From NCBI GenBank assembly GCA_910579865.1, contig CAJTXA010000004.1, positions 128,917 to 192,916 of the forward strand: DNA of 64,000 nt, given 5' to 3'. How positions within the stretch are numbered: position 1 is the first letter of the stretch; every line of letters starts with the position of its first letter. This DNA comes from an uncultured Lachnospiraceae bacterium (GTDB lineage: Bacteria > Bacillota > Clostridia > Lachnospirales > Lachnospiraceae). Position numbers and translations under genes: made by a program. This document shows, one piece after another, positions 9,810 to 18,152 of this stretch. The notes beneath the pieces are model-generated. The model did not search any database, was not told where the DNA came from, and saw only the letters and a program-made list of their open reading frames with translations.

Positions 9810-10301
9810 ATGGGCGAGATGATTAAAGTAGGAATGGCAGATTTAAAAGCTTGTAAGGCACCAAATGCTCTGACAACGCTGGGGCTGGGTTCCTGTGTAG
9901 GCGTCTGTCTGTTCGATCCAGTAACAAAGGTGTCTGGGATGGCTCATGTAATGTTGCCGGATAGCAAGCAGATTACTAGGGAAAAAAGTAATCCAATGAA
10001 ATTTGCTGATACCGGAATTGATATGTTAATTAAGCAAATGATAAGCTTAGGAGCAGAGAAAAGGCGGCTGAAAGCAAAGATAGCAGGTGGTGCACAGATG
10101 TTTGCATTTAATGGAGGAAGTTCTTCAATTGGACGGGTTGGAGATCGAAATGTAGAAGCAGTAAAGGCAAAATTAAAAGAATTAGGAATCCCAATCTTAG
10201 CTGAGGATACGGGAGCAAATTATGGGCGGACGATTGAGTTTTATTCAGAAGATGCAAGGCTTCGGATTCGTGCAGTCGGTAAGCCGCTTAAAACGATATA
10301 A
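9810..10301 (+). CDS. cheD: Chemoreceptor glutamine deamidase CheD
   Basis: Deamidates receptor glutamines and binds CheC. The cysteine-protease-like catalytic site is visible as LGLGSCVGVCLFDP (Cys) and GMAHVMLP (His), with the downstream segment KIAGGAQMF typical of the family. Three nearby starts are possible (GTG 9801, ATG 9804 in another frame, ATG 9810); I favour 9810 because AGGTGA lies just upstream and known homologues begin close to MIKVGMADL. About 163 residues, normal. It overlaps or abuts the cheC stop. Confidence 0.94.
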   Translation: MGEMIKVGMADLKACKAPNALTTLGLGSCVGVCLFDPVTKVSGMAHVMLPDSKQITREKSNPMKFADTGIDMLIKQMISLGAEKRRLKAKIAGGAQMFAFNGGSSSIGRVGDRNVEAVKAKLKELGIPILAEDTGANYGRTIEFYSEDARLRIRAVGKPLKTI

Positions 10302-10306
10302 TCTGG

Positions 10307-10338
10307 AGTGAGGAGTTTTTTGAGCTTCTCACTTTGGT
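10307..10338 (+). terminator. Hairpin after cheD, possible attenuating terminator
   Basis: AGTGAG-G-AG pairs with CTTCTCACT around a T-rich loop. Only a weak T run follows, so it may be a partial terminator or an RNA processing site within the operon. Confidence 0.35.
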
Positions 10339-10361
10339 TGTCTTGTAATGGAGGGTAAAAC

Positions 10362-10685
10362 ATGAAAAGGAGGAATTTTATTCCGCTAATTGTTATGTTG
10401 ATGGCAGGGTTTATTTCCAGCCTAATTTCGATAACAAAACAGTATAATGTAACACGATCGATGATAGTAATATTTGTATCAATGTTTCTTTTTTATATAA
10501 TAGGATTAGTTGCTAGGGGAATTATAAATAGCAATGTAAAACAAATGGAAGAACGAGAAGCGGAAAGACTGCGGATAGAAGAGGAAAAACGCTTAGAGGA
10601 AGAAGCAATGGCAGCATTATTAGCAGAAGAAGAGAATGGGGAAGAAACAGGGACAAGGGCTGCAGAAGATATGCAGATCGTATAG
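10362..10685 (+). CDS. Small two-helix membrane protein of the motility operon
   Basis: A 107-residue protein of unknown function. Two hydrophobic helices (about residues 6-24, FIPLIVMLMAGFISSLISI, and 33-51, SMIVIFVSMFLFYIIGLV) form a hairpin. A cytoplasmic, strongly acidic and Glu-rich tail follows (MEEREAERLRIEEEKRLEEE), probably helical. GGAGGG precedes the ATG. It lies between cheD and fliA, where Lachnospiraceae motility operons commonly carry such a small membrane gene, so a motility role is plausible but not shown. Confidence 0.75.
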   Translation: MKRRNFIPLIVMLMAGFISSLISITKQYNVTRSMIVIFVSMFLFYIIGLVARGIINSNVKQMEEREAERLRIEEEKRLEEEAMAALLAEEENGEETGTRAAEDMQIV

Positions 10686-10723
10686 AGAAAAGAAAGAAGG
10701 AAAAGCTGTTGGAGGTGGCCTGA

Positions 10724-11494
10724 TTGGACGAGAACGCTAGAAATAAATTATGGGAATCCTATACAAAAGGAAGAAAACCAGAAATTCGAGAGCAGATTAT
10801 TTTAGAGTATGCACAACTGGTAAAGATTATTGCAGGAAGATTGAGCATGTATTTAGGAGATAATGTAGAATATGAAGATTTAGTTAGTTATGGGATTTTT
10901 GGATTGATTGATGCGATTGATAAGTTTGATTATGAGAAAGGAATAAAATTTGAAACCTATGCCAGTTTAAGAATACGTGGAGCAATTTTGGATCAAATTC
11001 GTAAGATGGATTGGATTCCAAGAACATTGCGTCAGAAACAAAAAAAGATGGATACTGCTTTGATGAAATTAGAAAAGGAATTAGGGCGTCAGGCTACGGA
11101 TGAAGAAATAGCAAAGGAATTAGGGATTTCTTTAGATGAGTATTATACTTGGCAGGGGCAGACAAAGGCCTCTGGTTTGATTTCACTTGATGAATGTATG
11201 GAGCAGGGGACTGAGATTTATACAGATGCTGGTCTTCAAGCAAGATTTGATAGTCCAGAAGAAGTAGTAGAAAAAGAAGAATTAAAACAGTTACTTGCAC
11301 AGGCATTAGAAGGATTGACAGAAAAAGAACGAAAGGTGATTGTACTTTATTATTATGAGGAATTAACTTTAAAAGAAGTTAGTGCAATTATGGAGGTGTC
11401 TGAATCTAGAATTTCACAGCTTCATACAAAAGCGTTGCAAAAAATGAAACAGAAGTTGGGAGTCCAGATAGGTATACTATTTGGGGTATCATAA
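10724..11494 (+). CDS. fliA: Flagellar sigma factor FliA/SigD (sigma-28)
   Basis: Alternative sigma factor for late flagellar and chemotaxis genes. Region 2 is seen in LVKIIAGRLSMYLGDNVEYE and FGLIDAIDKFDYEKGIKFETY, followed by the family-specific IRGAILDQIRKMDWIPR; region 3 in LGRQATDEEIAKELGI; region 4 as an HTH in ELTLKEVSAIMEVSESRISQ. Length 256 is normal. The start is TTG 10724, chosen because GGAGGTGG ends 5 bases upstream. I did not find a convincing sigma-28 promoter elsewhere in the window. Confidence 0.96.
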   Translation: MDENARNKLWESYTKGRKPEIREQIILEYAQLVKIIAGRLSMYLGDNVEYEDLVSYGIFGLIDAIDKFDYEKGIKFETYASLRIRGAILDQIRKMDWIPRTLRQKQKKMDTALMKLEKELGRQATDEEIAKELGISLDEYYTWQGQTKASGLISLDECMEQGTEIYTDAGLQARFDSPEEVVEKEELKQLLAQALEGLTEKERKVIVLYYYEELTLKEVSAIMEVSESRISQLHTKALQKMKQKLGVQIGILFGVS

Positions 11495-11516
11495 AGAAAA
11501 TATGGAGGCAACTATT

Positions 11517-13118
11517 ATGGCAGATAGAAATGGATATTTTCGGGTTAGATCCAGCGAAGAAGGAACCTTTTTGAAATTATTTCCTGCTCAGGATAATGGT
11601 GAGCCGTTAAAAATAGATGAAGTGTTGGAATATTTAACGAAACATGAAATAAAATTTGAACTGTCTCGTGTAAAATATGCAGTGGGAAGTTTAAGTAAAG
11701 AAGTAGAATTGAATTTGTCTAGTAAAAAGATACCAACAATTCGAGAAGAAATGTGTGTAAAAGTTTCTGCAGATAATATGCAAGTAACAGCAAGGTTTTA
11801 TCCTCCTTCCAATGATACAGCTTATATTGGAAAAGAGGAACTTTTGCGAGCACTTTCTTATCAAGGAATACAATATGGTATTTTGGAAGAGGAAGTGGAT
11901 GCATTTATTCAAAAGCGAGAATATTGTAAGGATTATGTCTTTGCAAAAGGAACTCCTTTAGTAGAGGGAAAAGATGCAGAAATCCACTATTTTTTTAATT
12001 TAAGACCAAATGCAAAACCAAAATTAAATACAGATGGTTCTGTAAATTTTCATGATTTGGATAATATTAATCGTATTAAGGCAGGAGATGTATTAGCAAC
12101 ATTAGAAAAAGAAAAATGTGGAACAGTAGGAACAAATGTTTATGGTGTACAGATTGTTCCTAAGACAGTAAAATCTACTTATTTAAAGTATGGAAAAGGT
12201 GTTACTTTATCAGAAGATCAACTTTCTTTAATTGCAGAAATGGATGGTCATGTACAGTTGACATTTGATGAAAAGGTAGTAGTGGCAAATACGTATATTG
12301 TAGAAGAAAATGTAGATGTTTCTACAGGAAATATTCGCTATGATGGAAATGTGCAAGTAAAAGGGCATGTATGTTCTGGTTTTACAATTATTGCTTCTGG
12401 TGATGTTGAGATAGAGGGAGTTGTAGAAGGTGCAAAGATTATTGCACAAGGGCAGATTATTCTAAAGCGTGGAATTCAGGGCATGGGAAAGGGTGTTTTG
12501 CAATCGCAAGGAGCAATTATTGCAAAATTTATTGAAAGTGCCTCTGTATTAACAAATGGTTCTATTACAACAGAGAGTATTTTACACAGTCAAGTATCCG
12601 CAAAAGAAGGAATTTATGTAAGTGGAAAAAAAGGATTGATTGTAGGAGGACATGTACGTTCTGCAATTTTAATTGAAACACAGGTGGCTGGTTCTGCAAT
12701 GGGCGGAAATACAATTTTGGAGGTAGGGGTTGATCCGATTATGCAAAGTCGAATGGAGACTTTGGAAGCAGAAAGAAGACAATTAGAAGCGAATCGGGAA
12801 AAAGCTGGAAAGATGATTGATGTATATAAAATAAAAAAGAAAAGAGGACAGCTTACAATCGATAAGGCGGTAGAATTTCAAAAGACATTACAGGAATATA
12901 GTGAGACAGAAAAACGACTCACACAAATTGATTCGGAACTGGATCGAATGTATGAATGTATGAATGGAGTAAAAGATGCTAGAATAAAGGTATGGAAAGA
13001 TGTACATCCTGGAGTAAAATTAGTGATTGATGAAGAGGTATTTTATGTAATGAGTACAGAACATCATTGCCAATTTTATGTAGGAAAAGATCGGTTAATC
13101 AAGCGTTCTCCATGTTAA
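11517..13118 (+). CDS. DUF342 / FapA-family polymer-forming protein
   Basis: A large protein with the DUF342 layout: an N-terminal alpha/beta region, the signature GTPLVEGKDAEIHYFF near residue 145, a right-handed beta-helix of short repeats (DVEIEGVVEGAKIIAQGQII and following) and a C-terminal coiled coil (METLEAERRQLEANREKA). The family occurs in motility operons; its biochemical role is unsettled. ATG 11517 has GGAGG 8 bases upstream; the longer TTG frame at 11481 would overlap fliA. About 533 residues. Confidence 0.85.
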   Translation: MADRNGYFRVRSSEEGTFLKLFPAQDNGEPLKIDEVLEYLTKHEIKFELSRVKYAVGSLSKEVELNLSSKKIPTIREEMCVKVSADNMQVTARFYPPSNDTAYIGKEELLRALSYQGIQYGILEEEVDAFIQKREYCKDYVFAKGTPLVEGKDAEIHYFFNLRPNAKPKLNTDGSVNFHDLDNINRIKAGDVLATLEKEKCGTVGTNVYGVQIVPKTVKSTYLKYGKGVTLSEDQLSLIAEMDGHVQLTFDEKVVVANTYIVEENVDVSTGNIRYDGNVQVKGHVCSGFTIIASGDVEIEGVVEGAKIIAQGQIILKRGIQGMGKGVLQSQGAIIAKFIESASVLTNGSITTESILHSQVSAKEGIYVSGKKGLIVGGHVRSAILIETQVAGSAMGGNTILEVGVDPIMQSRMETLEAERRQLEANREKAGKMIDVYKIKKKRGQLTIDKAVEFQKTLQEYSETEKRLTQIDSELDRMYECMNGVKDARIKVWKDVHPGVKLVIDEEVFYVMSTEHHCQFYVGKDRLIKRSPC

Positions 13119-13156
13119 AAAAGATGAAGTAAAAGAATAAGAAAAGAGGAAAAGAG

Positions 13157-13489
13157 ATGTCAGGAATCAGACCAGTAGAAGTGCAAGGCGTTATGCAACG
13201 GACGCAAGATATCAGTCAAATTAAGCAAAATCAGGATATGAAGCCACAAGTGGATCAAAGTCATTATCAGACACAGGTACAAAAACATGTAGAAAACCAA
13301 AGCAAACAGGTAAATCATTCAGATAATGCCAATAAAAAGGAAGAAAAATATGATGCAAAAGAAAAAGGAAATGGTGCATTTTATGAAAATCCACAGCATC
13401 GTCGTCAAAAGAAAGAAGAAGAGGATGAGGACGAAGGAGTTGTGGTTTTAAAACAGGTTCATAAGGGTTCTTTTGATATGAAAATATAA
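13157..13489 (+). CDS. Short hydrophilic protein, probably disordered
   Basis: 110 residues with no hydrophobic segment and very high Gln, Asn, Lys and Glu content, including an acidic run KKEEEDEDEG near residue 91. I do not recognise a family. AAGAGG precedes the ATG. It is transcribed with the DUF342 gene and the following coiled-coil gene, so it likely belongs to the same motility-operon tail. Confidence 0.7.
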   Translation: MSGIRPVEVQGVMQRTQDISQIKQNQDMKPQVDQSHYQTQVQKHVENQSKQVNHSDNANKKEEKYDAKEKGNGAFYENPQHRRQKKEEEDEDEGVVVLKQVHKGSFDMKI

Positions 13490-13510
13490 GAAAAGGTAAG
13501 GAAGTGAAAA

Positions 13511-14440
13511 ATGACAGCGCTAGAAATGTGTCTGATTGCTGTGGGAATAATAGCAATTGCAGTCAGCTACTTTATATCGGAAAAAAATGCAGAGGAAAGA
13601 ATGAAAAAAGCAGTAGATGAACTGATATTAAGTGAAGAGACAAAGCGAACGCTGATAAAGCAGGCAAAGGATACTGTAGAAGAAGCATTAAATGGAATGT
13701 CAGAAGAAATAGAAGGAAAAGCAGAAGTACAATTAGAAAAACTTTCTAATGAAAAGATTATGATGGTGAAAGAATATACAGATACTGTTTTAGAAGAAAT
13801 TGAAAAGAACCATAATGAAGTGATGTTTTTATACAGTATGTTAGATGATAAAGATAAAGATATAAAAAATGCAGTAAGGGATGCACAGAAAATAGAGAAA
13901 ACTATACATGAATTAAATCAAAAGCAGGAATTTGTAATAGAACAAGCAAAAGCTTTAATTGAGCAATGTATCGAACAGGAAAAAAATTTGGAAAGAGTGA
14001 TAGAAGAACAAAACCAAGCAGATAAAAATACAATTTTAATTTTTGAACCAGATCAGAAATACGAAACTTACTTTAAAACAGAAGAAAAACTAGAAACAGA
14101 GATAACACAAGAGAAAAAGCATAAAGTGAGACAGCGAAAACAGAATTTAGAAGAGTATTTACGTAGAAATCCAGAAAAACTTTCTGAACTAAGACAGATT
14201 AGGCGTTCTAGAAAAAAGATAAAAGAAAAGAAAGAAGAGAATAGCAATCAGATTTCAAAAAGAGAAGAAGTTATTGTAGAACAAAATGAGGATAAGAAAC
14301 GGGATACCATTATAGAGCTTTATCAGCAGGGAAACAGCAGCTTAGAAATTGCAAGAAAAATGGGACTTAGTATGGGGGAAGTGAAATTAATGATTGACTT
14401 ATATTATGTATCAAATAAAAGTAAAGGAACGATAGAATGA
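13511..14440 (+). CDS. Membrane-anchored coiled-coil protein with C-terminal HTH (DUF6115-like)
   Basis: An N-terminal transmembrane helix (residues 4-21, LEMCLIAVGIIAIAVSYF) is followed by long coiled-coil regions (about 30-240) and a C-terminal putative helix-turn-helix, IIELYQQGNSSLEIARKMGL. This matches the general design of small anchored proteins found after fliA in Clostridia motility operons. It is 309 residues long and overlaps the next gene by 4 bases. Its exact function is unknown; the HTH may be structural. Confidence 0.7.
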   Translation: MTALEMCLIAVGIIAIAVSYFISEKNAEERMKKAVDELILSEETKRTLIKQAKDTVEEALNGMSEEIEGKAEVQLEKLSNEKIMMVKEYTDTVLEEIEKNHNEVMFLYSMLDDKDKDIKNAVRDAQKIEKTIHELNQKQEFVIEQAKALIEQCIEQEKNLERVIEEQNQADKNTILIFEPDQKYETYFKTEEKLETEITQEKKHKVRQRKQNLEEYLRRNPEKLSELRQIRRSRKKIKEKKEENSNQISKREEVIVEQNEDKKRDTIIELYQQGNSSLEIARKMGLSMGEVKLMIDLYYVSNKSKGTIE

Positions 14441-14970
14441 AGCTGAAATATTATCTGAATGGATTCGGAATAGGCATTATTTTTGCAACACTGGTTCTGA
14501 TGATTTCTTTTTATTCTAGAAAGGGGGATACAGAACATATTTCAAAGCAGGAGGTAGAAAGCCTTGCTTTGTCTTATGGAATGGTGTATCCAGAAGAAAC
14601 AACAGAAGTAGAGACTACAGAAGAACAGTCAGATACAGCAAAAGAAATAGAGTCTACAAAAGAGCAAAATACAGAAGAAACAATAGAAGGGTTAGATACA
14701 ACGATAAAGGGTAGTGAAGAGCAGGATATAGTTGGATATAACAATACTTTAATAAAAGAAACAAAGATTACAGTGGCATCAGGAATGTATGCGAGTACAA
14801 TTGCAGAATTATTAGAAGAGACAGGAGTCATTGAGAATGCACAAGAATTTAGCTTATATCTGATGCAGCAGGGATATACAAAGAAACTTCAGGCAGGAGT
14901 TTATACTTTTACAGAAGGAATGGATTTTGCAACAATTGCAGGAAAATTGCTTTGGGAAACAGAGGAATAA
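14437..14970 (+). CDS. Anchored MltG-like small protein
   Basis: 177 residues: an N-terminal membrane helix (about 9-25, FGIGIIFATLVLMISFY), a Thr/Glu-rich extracytoplasmic linker (about 50-105), and a C-terminal domain resembling the LysM-like N-terminal part of endolytic transglycosylase MltG, with VASGMYASTIAELLEETGVI and LQAGVYTFTEGMDFATIAGK. The catalytic transglycosylase domain is absent, so peptidoglycan recognition rather than cleavage is more likely. The start overlaps the preceding gene by 4 bases. It is the last gene before the operon terminator. Confidence 0.75.
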   Translation: MKLKYYLNGFGIGIIFATLVLMISFYSRKGDTEHISKQEVESLALSYGMVYPEETTEVETTEEQSDTAKEIESTKEQNTEETIEGLDTTIKGSEEQDIVGYNNTLIKETKITVASGMYASTIAELLEETGVIENAQEFSLYLMQQGYTKKLQAGVYTFTEGMDFATIAGKLLWETEE

Positions 14971-15018
14971 AAAAGGAAACCATCTGACTGATAGAAATAA
15001 TAGATGGTTTCCTTTTTC
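14970..15018. terminator. Bidirectional rho-independent terminator
   Basis: A perfect 16-bp inverted repeat, AAAAAGGAAACCATCT at 14970-14985 and its complement at 15002-15017. It sits between convergent genes and has T runs on both strands, so it can end both the motility operon and the minus-strand gene. Confidence 0.92.
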
Positions 15019-15020
15019 TA

Positions 15021-15308
15021 TTAACAAGGCGTGAAACGCTTTTGAAAGGTTGCTTCACTGCATAGATGGCGAGAACCATCTGCTTCCGTTATAATATAGT
15101 CCCCTTCTTGAATAAAAAGCCGCCCTCGTCTGGTATTGATATATGGACAAACAATTTTTCCATTTTCACGAGTAATTTTTACAAGTGAATCCGTTTGAAT
15201 CCATCCATGAATAACAACATCCGACCAAGATTCGCAGCCATCTTCCATATCTTTTCCAATTTCATAATGCAAAGCATTTACTTCGAAACTTACCCTGGTA
15301 TATTTCAT
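15021..15308 (-). CDS. PGDYG-like small protein
   Basis: 95 residues. The C-terminal part, GRLFIQEGDYIITEADGSRH, resembles the PGDYG motif family that is common in phage and bacterial genomes and of unknown function; the first Pro and last Gly of the motif are not conserved here. TAAGGAGG lies upstream of the ATG. It is the only minus-strand gene before 23451 and converges on the motility operon. A TGC-TATAAT extended -10 lies about 50 bases upstream. Confidence 0.75.
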   Translation of the reverse strand: MKYTRVSFEVNALHYEIGKDMEDGCESWSDVVIHGWIQTDSLVKITRENGKIVCPYINTRRGRLFIQEGDYIITEADGSRHLCSEATFQKRFTPC

Positions 15309-15568
15309 AAAAGAACCTCCTTATTTTTGAAATTTCTTGATGATGCTTATTTGTATTATAGCATTAATCACTCCAAAATAAAAGGAAAAAATAAGAAATC
15401 TTTTATTAGAAATCTTTATTTTAACTGGAAAAATTGGTTTTATCAGGAAAGAGAAATTCCCTTATATTTTTATTATTAGTAGATTATAAAAGGGATTATT
15501 TTATTCCTTATAAGTAGATTAAAATTAGAAAGAGAGGTAACTTTTTATGTGAAATTGTGGAAAAATAC
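15309..15568. other. AT-rich intergenic stretch before rpsB
   Basis: No supported gene. It holds an imperfect hairpin at about 15455-15497 (AATTCCCTTATA against TATAAAAGGGATT) that could be a leftover terminator. A plus-strand open frame at 15195-15479 lies antisense to the PGDYG-like gene, lacks a ribosome binding site and looks spurious. Confidence 0.5.
15355..15363 (-). promoter_or_regulatory. Extended -10 promoter of the PGDYG-like gene
   Basis: On the minus strand the sequence reads TGCTATAAT, a TGN extended -10. The -35 region is poor (TTTTAT). Confidence 0.55.
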
Positions 15569-15597
15569 TTTACAAATAGGAAGATATATGATAAATT
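15569..15597 (+). promoter_or_regulatory. Promoter of rpsB-tsf
   Basis: TTTACA at 15569-15574, a 17-base spacer, and TAAATT at 15592-15597 preceded by TGA (extended -10). It shows that rpsB-tsf need not depend on the upstream motility operon. Confidence 0.75.
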
Positions 15598-15602
15598 AAC
15601 AA

Positions 15603-15720
15603 TCGTGGACTGCGGCAATTGCTGCATTGTAAATAAACACGTAAGTGAATTTCTAAGTGGTGCTGAAATTCAGTTCTTAGAAACGGAAACTTATGGAAGC
15701 AAATAACCATATGGAGGTAA
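15603..15720 (+). promoter_or_regulatory. Structured rpsB mRNA leader, possible S2 autoregulation
   Basis: About 115 bases of 5' leader with a long imperfect hairpin: TTTCTAAG at 15650-15657 pairs with CTTAGAAA at 15676-15683, and the inner CTGAAATTCAG can form the tip. Ribosomal protein operons are often controlled by such leaders. I cannot assign it to a named RNA family from sequence alone. Confidence 0.5.
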
Positions 15721-15724
15721 ACAA

Positions 15725-16459
15725 ATGAGTGTTATTTCAATGAAACAGTTATTAGAAGCTGGTGTGCATTTTGGACATCAAACAAGAAGATGGAACCCTA
15801 AAATGGCTCCTTATATTTACACAGAAAGAAATGGGATTTATATTATTGATTTGCAAAAATCTGTTGGCAAAGTAGATGAAGCTTATAAAGCGATTTCTGA
15901 TATTGCAGCAGAAGGTGGTACAATTCTTTTTGTGGGAACAAAAAAGCAGGCTCAAGATGCGATTAAGTCTGAAGCAGAACGTTGCAATATGTTTTATGTA
16001 AATGAAAGATGGTTAGGCGGTATGCTAACAAACTTTAAGACAATTCGTTCTAGAGTGGCAAGATTAAAAGAAATTGAGACTATGGCAGAGGATGGAACAT
16101 TTGATGTTCTTCCTAAGAAGGAAGTAATTGAATTAAAGAAAGAGTGGGAAAAACTGGAAAAGAATCTTGGTGGAATTAAGGAAATGGATCGTGTTCCAGA
16201 CGCAATCTTTATTGTAGATCCAAAGAAGGAAAGAATTTGCGTACAGGAAGCACATACACTTGGTATTCCATTGATTGGTATTGCAGATACTAATTGCGAT
16301 CCAGAAGAATTGGATTATGTAATTCCAGGAAATGATGATGCAATTAGAGCAGTTAAATTAATCGTTGCTAAGATGGCAGATGCAGTGATTGAGGCAAATC
16401 AGGGTGTTTCAACTGTAGATGCAGAGGAAGACGAAGAAATGTTTTCAGAAGAAGCTTAA
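15725..16459 (+). CDS. rpsB: 30S ribosomal protein S2
   Basis: Component of the small ribosomal subunit. The start [20 protein letters not shown] and the motifs [31 protein letters not shown] and [14 protein letters not shown] are diagnostic. 244 residues, with the usual acidic tail ([13 protein letters not shown]). ATGGAGG precedes the ATG. The rpsB-tsf pair directly after a fla/che operon is a classic Firmicutes arrangement. Confidence 0.98.
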   Translation: MSVISMKQLLEAGVHFGHQTRRWNPKMAPYIYTERNGIYIIDLQKSVGKVDEAYKAISDIAAEGGTILFVGTKKQAQDAIKSEAERCNMFYVNERWLGGMLTNFKTIRSRVARLKEIETMAEDGTFDVLPKKEVIELKKEWEKLEKNLGGIKEMDRVPDAIFIVDPKKERICVQEAHTLGIPLIGIADTNCDPEELDYVIPGNDDAIRAVKLIVAKMADAVIEANQGVSTVDAEEDEEMFSEEA

Positions 16460-16477
16460 TAGGTATCCTATTATAGA

Positions 16478-16523
16478 CTGCAGCCCGTATAGAAGAACAT
16501 TTAGTTCTTTTACATGGGCTGTA
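16478..16523 (+). promoter_or_regulatory. Intercistronic hairpin between rpsB and tsf
   Basis: CTGCAGCCC pairs with GGGCTGTAG, and an inner AGAAC pairs with GTTCT. There is no T run, so it is more likely a processing or stability element than a terminator. Confidence 0.55.
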
Positions 16524-16587
16524 GAAGCTTAAATTAAAATAAACAAGAGAAAGAAAAACCGTTGATTAGAAAATGGAGGTAATAAAA

Positions 16588-17520
16588 ATGGCTATTACAG
16601 CAACAATGGTAAAAGAGTTGAGAGAAATGACTGGTGCAGGAATGATGGATTGTAAGAAAGCTCTTGCAGAAACAGATGGAAATATGGATGAAGCAGTTGA
16701 ATTTTTAAGAAAAAATGGACAACTTAAGGCAGAGAAAAAAGCTGGAAGAATTGCAGCAGAAGGAATTGTCAGAACAATTATTGAAGGAAATCAGGCGGCA
16801 ATTGTTGAGGTAAATTCAGAAACCGATTTTGTTGCAAAAAATGCTGATTTTCAGGCATATGTGCAGGATGTAGCAACACAGGCTTTGGCAACAAATGCAA
16901 CTGATATCGATGCATTTTTAGCAGAGCCATGGATAAAAGATAATACAAAGACGGTAAAAGAAGTATTAGTGGAAAAGGTTGCTGTAATTGGAGAAAATCT
17001 TTCTATTAGAAGATTTGAAAAGGTGACAGCAGAGAATGGCTGCATTGTTTCCTATATTCATGGTGGCGGAAGAATTGGTGTGTTAGTAGATGCAGAGGCA
17101 AATGTTGTAAATGATGAAGTAAAGGAAGCACTTTTGAATATTGCTATGCAAATTGCTGCATTATCTGCAAAATATGTTTCTAATGCAGAGGTACCAGAGG
17201 ATTATAAAAATCATGAAAAAGAAATTTTAATGGCACAGGTTGAAAATGATCCATCTGTTGCAGGAAAGCCAGCTAAAGTAATTGAAGGAATTATCAATGG
17301 TCGTTTAAATAAAGAATTAAAGGAAATCTGTTTATTAGATCAAGTTTATGTAAAGGCAGAGGATGGTAAGCAGACAGTAGAACAGTATTTAGATTCTGTA
17401 GCAAAATCAGTAGGAGGCACATTGAAGGTAAAGAAGTTTATTCGCTTTGAAACTGGAGAAGGGCTTGCAAAGAAGGAAGAGAATTTTGCTGAGGAAGTAG
17501 CAAAACAGATGAATCAGTAG
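16588..17520 (+). CDS. tsf: Translation elongation factor Ts
   Basis: Guanine-nucleotide exchange factor for EF-Tu. The N-terminal UBA-like domain ends in the signature LREMTGAGMMDCKKALAET, followed by EAVEFLRKNGQ and the core VEVNSETDFVAKN. ATG 16588 has GGAGGT 7 bases upstream; the longer frame from 16573 includes the ribosome binding site. 310 residues, normal. A strong terminator follows. Confidence 0.98.
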   Translation: MAITATMVKELREMTGAGMMDCKKALAETDGNMDEAVEFLRKNGQLKAEKKAGRIAAEGIVRTIIEGNQAAIVEVNSETDFVAKNADFQAYVQDVATQALATNATDIDAFLAEPWIKDNTKTVKEVLVEKVAVIGENLSIRRFEKVTAENGCIVSYIHGGGRIGVLVDAEANVVNDEVKEALLNIAMQIAALSAKYVSNAEVPEDYKNHEKEILMAQVENDPSVAGKPAKVIEGIINGRLNKELKEICLLDQVYVKAEDGKQTVEQYLDSVAKSVGGTLKVKKFIRFETGEGLAKKEENFAEEVAKQMNQ

Positions 17521-17560
17521 AAATTTGTCGAAATCAGGTGAATAGAGATAAGAATGAGAA

Positions 17561-17601
17561 CCCTTGCAAGTGGTATATATGTACCATTTGCAGGGGTTTT
17601 T
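17561..17601 (+). terminator. Terminator of rpsB-tsf
   Basis: CCCTTGCAA-G-TGGTA pairs with TACCA-T-TTGCAGGGG, followed by TTTTT. A diverged copy of the left part of this element recurs at 18314-18362, beyond the brnTA pair. Confidence 0.9.
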
Positions 17602-17663
17602 GCCTTGTTGAATTTGTCAGACAATGTTTGGCAAATTTGAAAAGTGATTAGGAAAAATGTAAT

Positions 17664-17692
17664 TGATGGGCTTACTATTTAATGCTATACTG
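17664..17692 (+). promoter_or_regulatory. Promoter of brnTA
   Basis: TTGATG at 17664-17669, 17-base spacer, TATACT at 17687-17692 with TGC extension. The palindrome GTTAAC follows at 17693-17698 and could be part of an autorepressor site. Confidence 0.7.
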
Positions 17693-17716
17693 TTAACATA
17701 GAATGAATAGTCAAAA

Positions 17717-17995
17717 ATGAAATTTGAGTGGGACGAACATAAGAACTTTATAAATAAAGAGAAACATAAGATTTCTTTTGAAACAGCAGCATATGTGTTT
17801 GACGATCCTTATTATATTGAGATGTATGATTTTGAGCATAGTGTTGAAGAGGATGGATATATTGCGATAGGGAAAGTTGGAGATGTATTGTTTGTAGTAT
17901 TTACAGAACGAAAAGAAACAATTCGATTAATTTCAGCCAGACTTGCAACAAATGCAGAAAAGGAGCTTTATTATGATCAGAACATTAATTATTGA
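17717..17995 (+). CDS. brnT: BrnT-family toxin (type II toxin-antitoxin)
   Basis: RelE-fold ribonuclease toxin of the BrnT/BrnA family. Family features are clear: the start KFEWDEHKNFINKEKHKISF, the acidic segment ETAAYVFDDPYY, and RETI-type strand RKETIRLISARLAT with the conserved C-terminal Arg-Ala-rich helix. 92 residues is the usual length. The toxin gene precedes and overlaps the antitoxin by 23 bases, the normal order for this family. No strong ribosome binding site is visible for the toxin, consistent with low toxin expression. Confidence 0.88.
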   Translation: MKFEWDEHKNFINKEKHKISFETAAYVFDDPYYIEMYDFEHSVEEDGYIAIGKVGDVLFVVFTERKETIRLISARLATNAEKELYYDQNINY

Positions 17996-18152
17996 GAGTG
18001 GACAAAAACCTACGGAAGAACAATTGAAAGAGGTTGAAGAGGCGAAAAAAAGTCCAATTAACTTCGATGAGGATTGTAGGGAGTTGTCGCCAGCCATGAT
18101 GAAGGCGTTTAAGAGTGCAGTTGTGCAAAGAAATCGTAAGAAAAAAGCTTAA
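17973..18152 (+). CDS. brnA: BrnA-family antitoxin
   Basis: A 59-residue partner of BrnT. The body KSPINFDEDCRELSPAMMKA carries the D-x-P-E/S-L-S-P-like core seen in BrnA antitoxins ahead of their DNA-binding region. ATG 17973 has AAAGGAG upstream; an earlier in-frame start at 17943 lies inside brnT and lacks a site. The C-terminal tail is basic (QRNRKKKA). BrnA proteins usually autorepress; that is inferred here. The protein is shorter than typical BrnA, which often reaches 80 or more residues. Confidence 0.78.
   Translation: MIRTLIIESGQKPTEEQLKEVEEAKKSPINFDEDCRELSPAMMKAFKSAVVQRNRKKKA

Noticed and set aside
15195..15479. Plus-strand frame antisense to the PGDYG-like gene
   Set aside because: No ribosome binding site; the minus-strand gene has a good one and a family resemblance.
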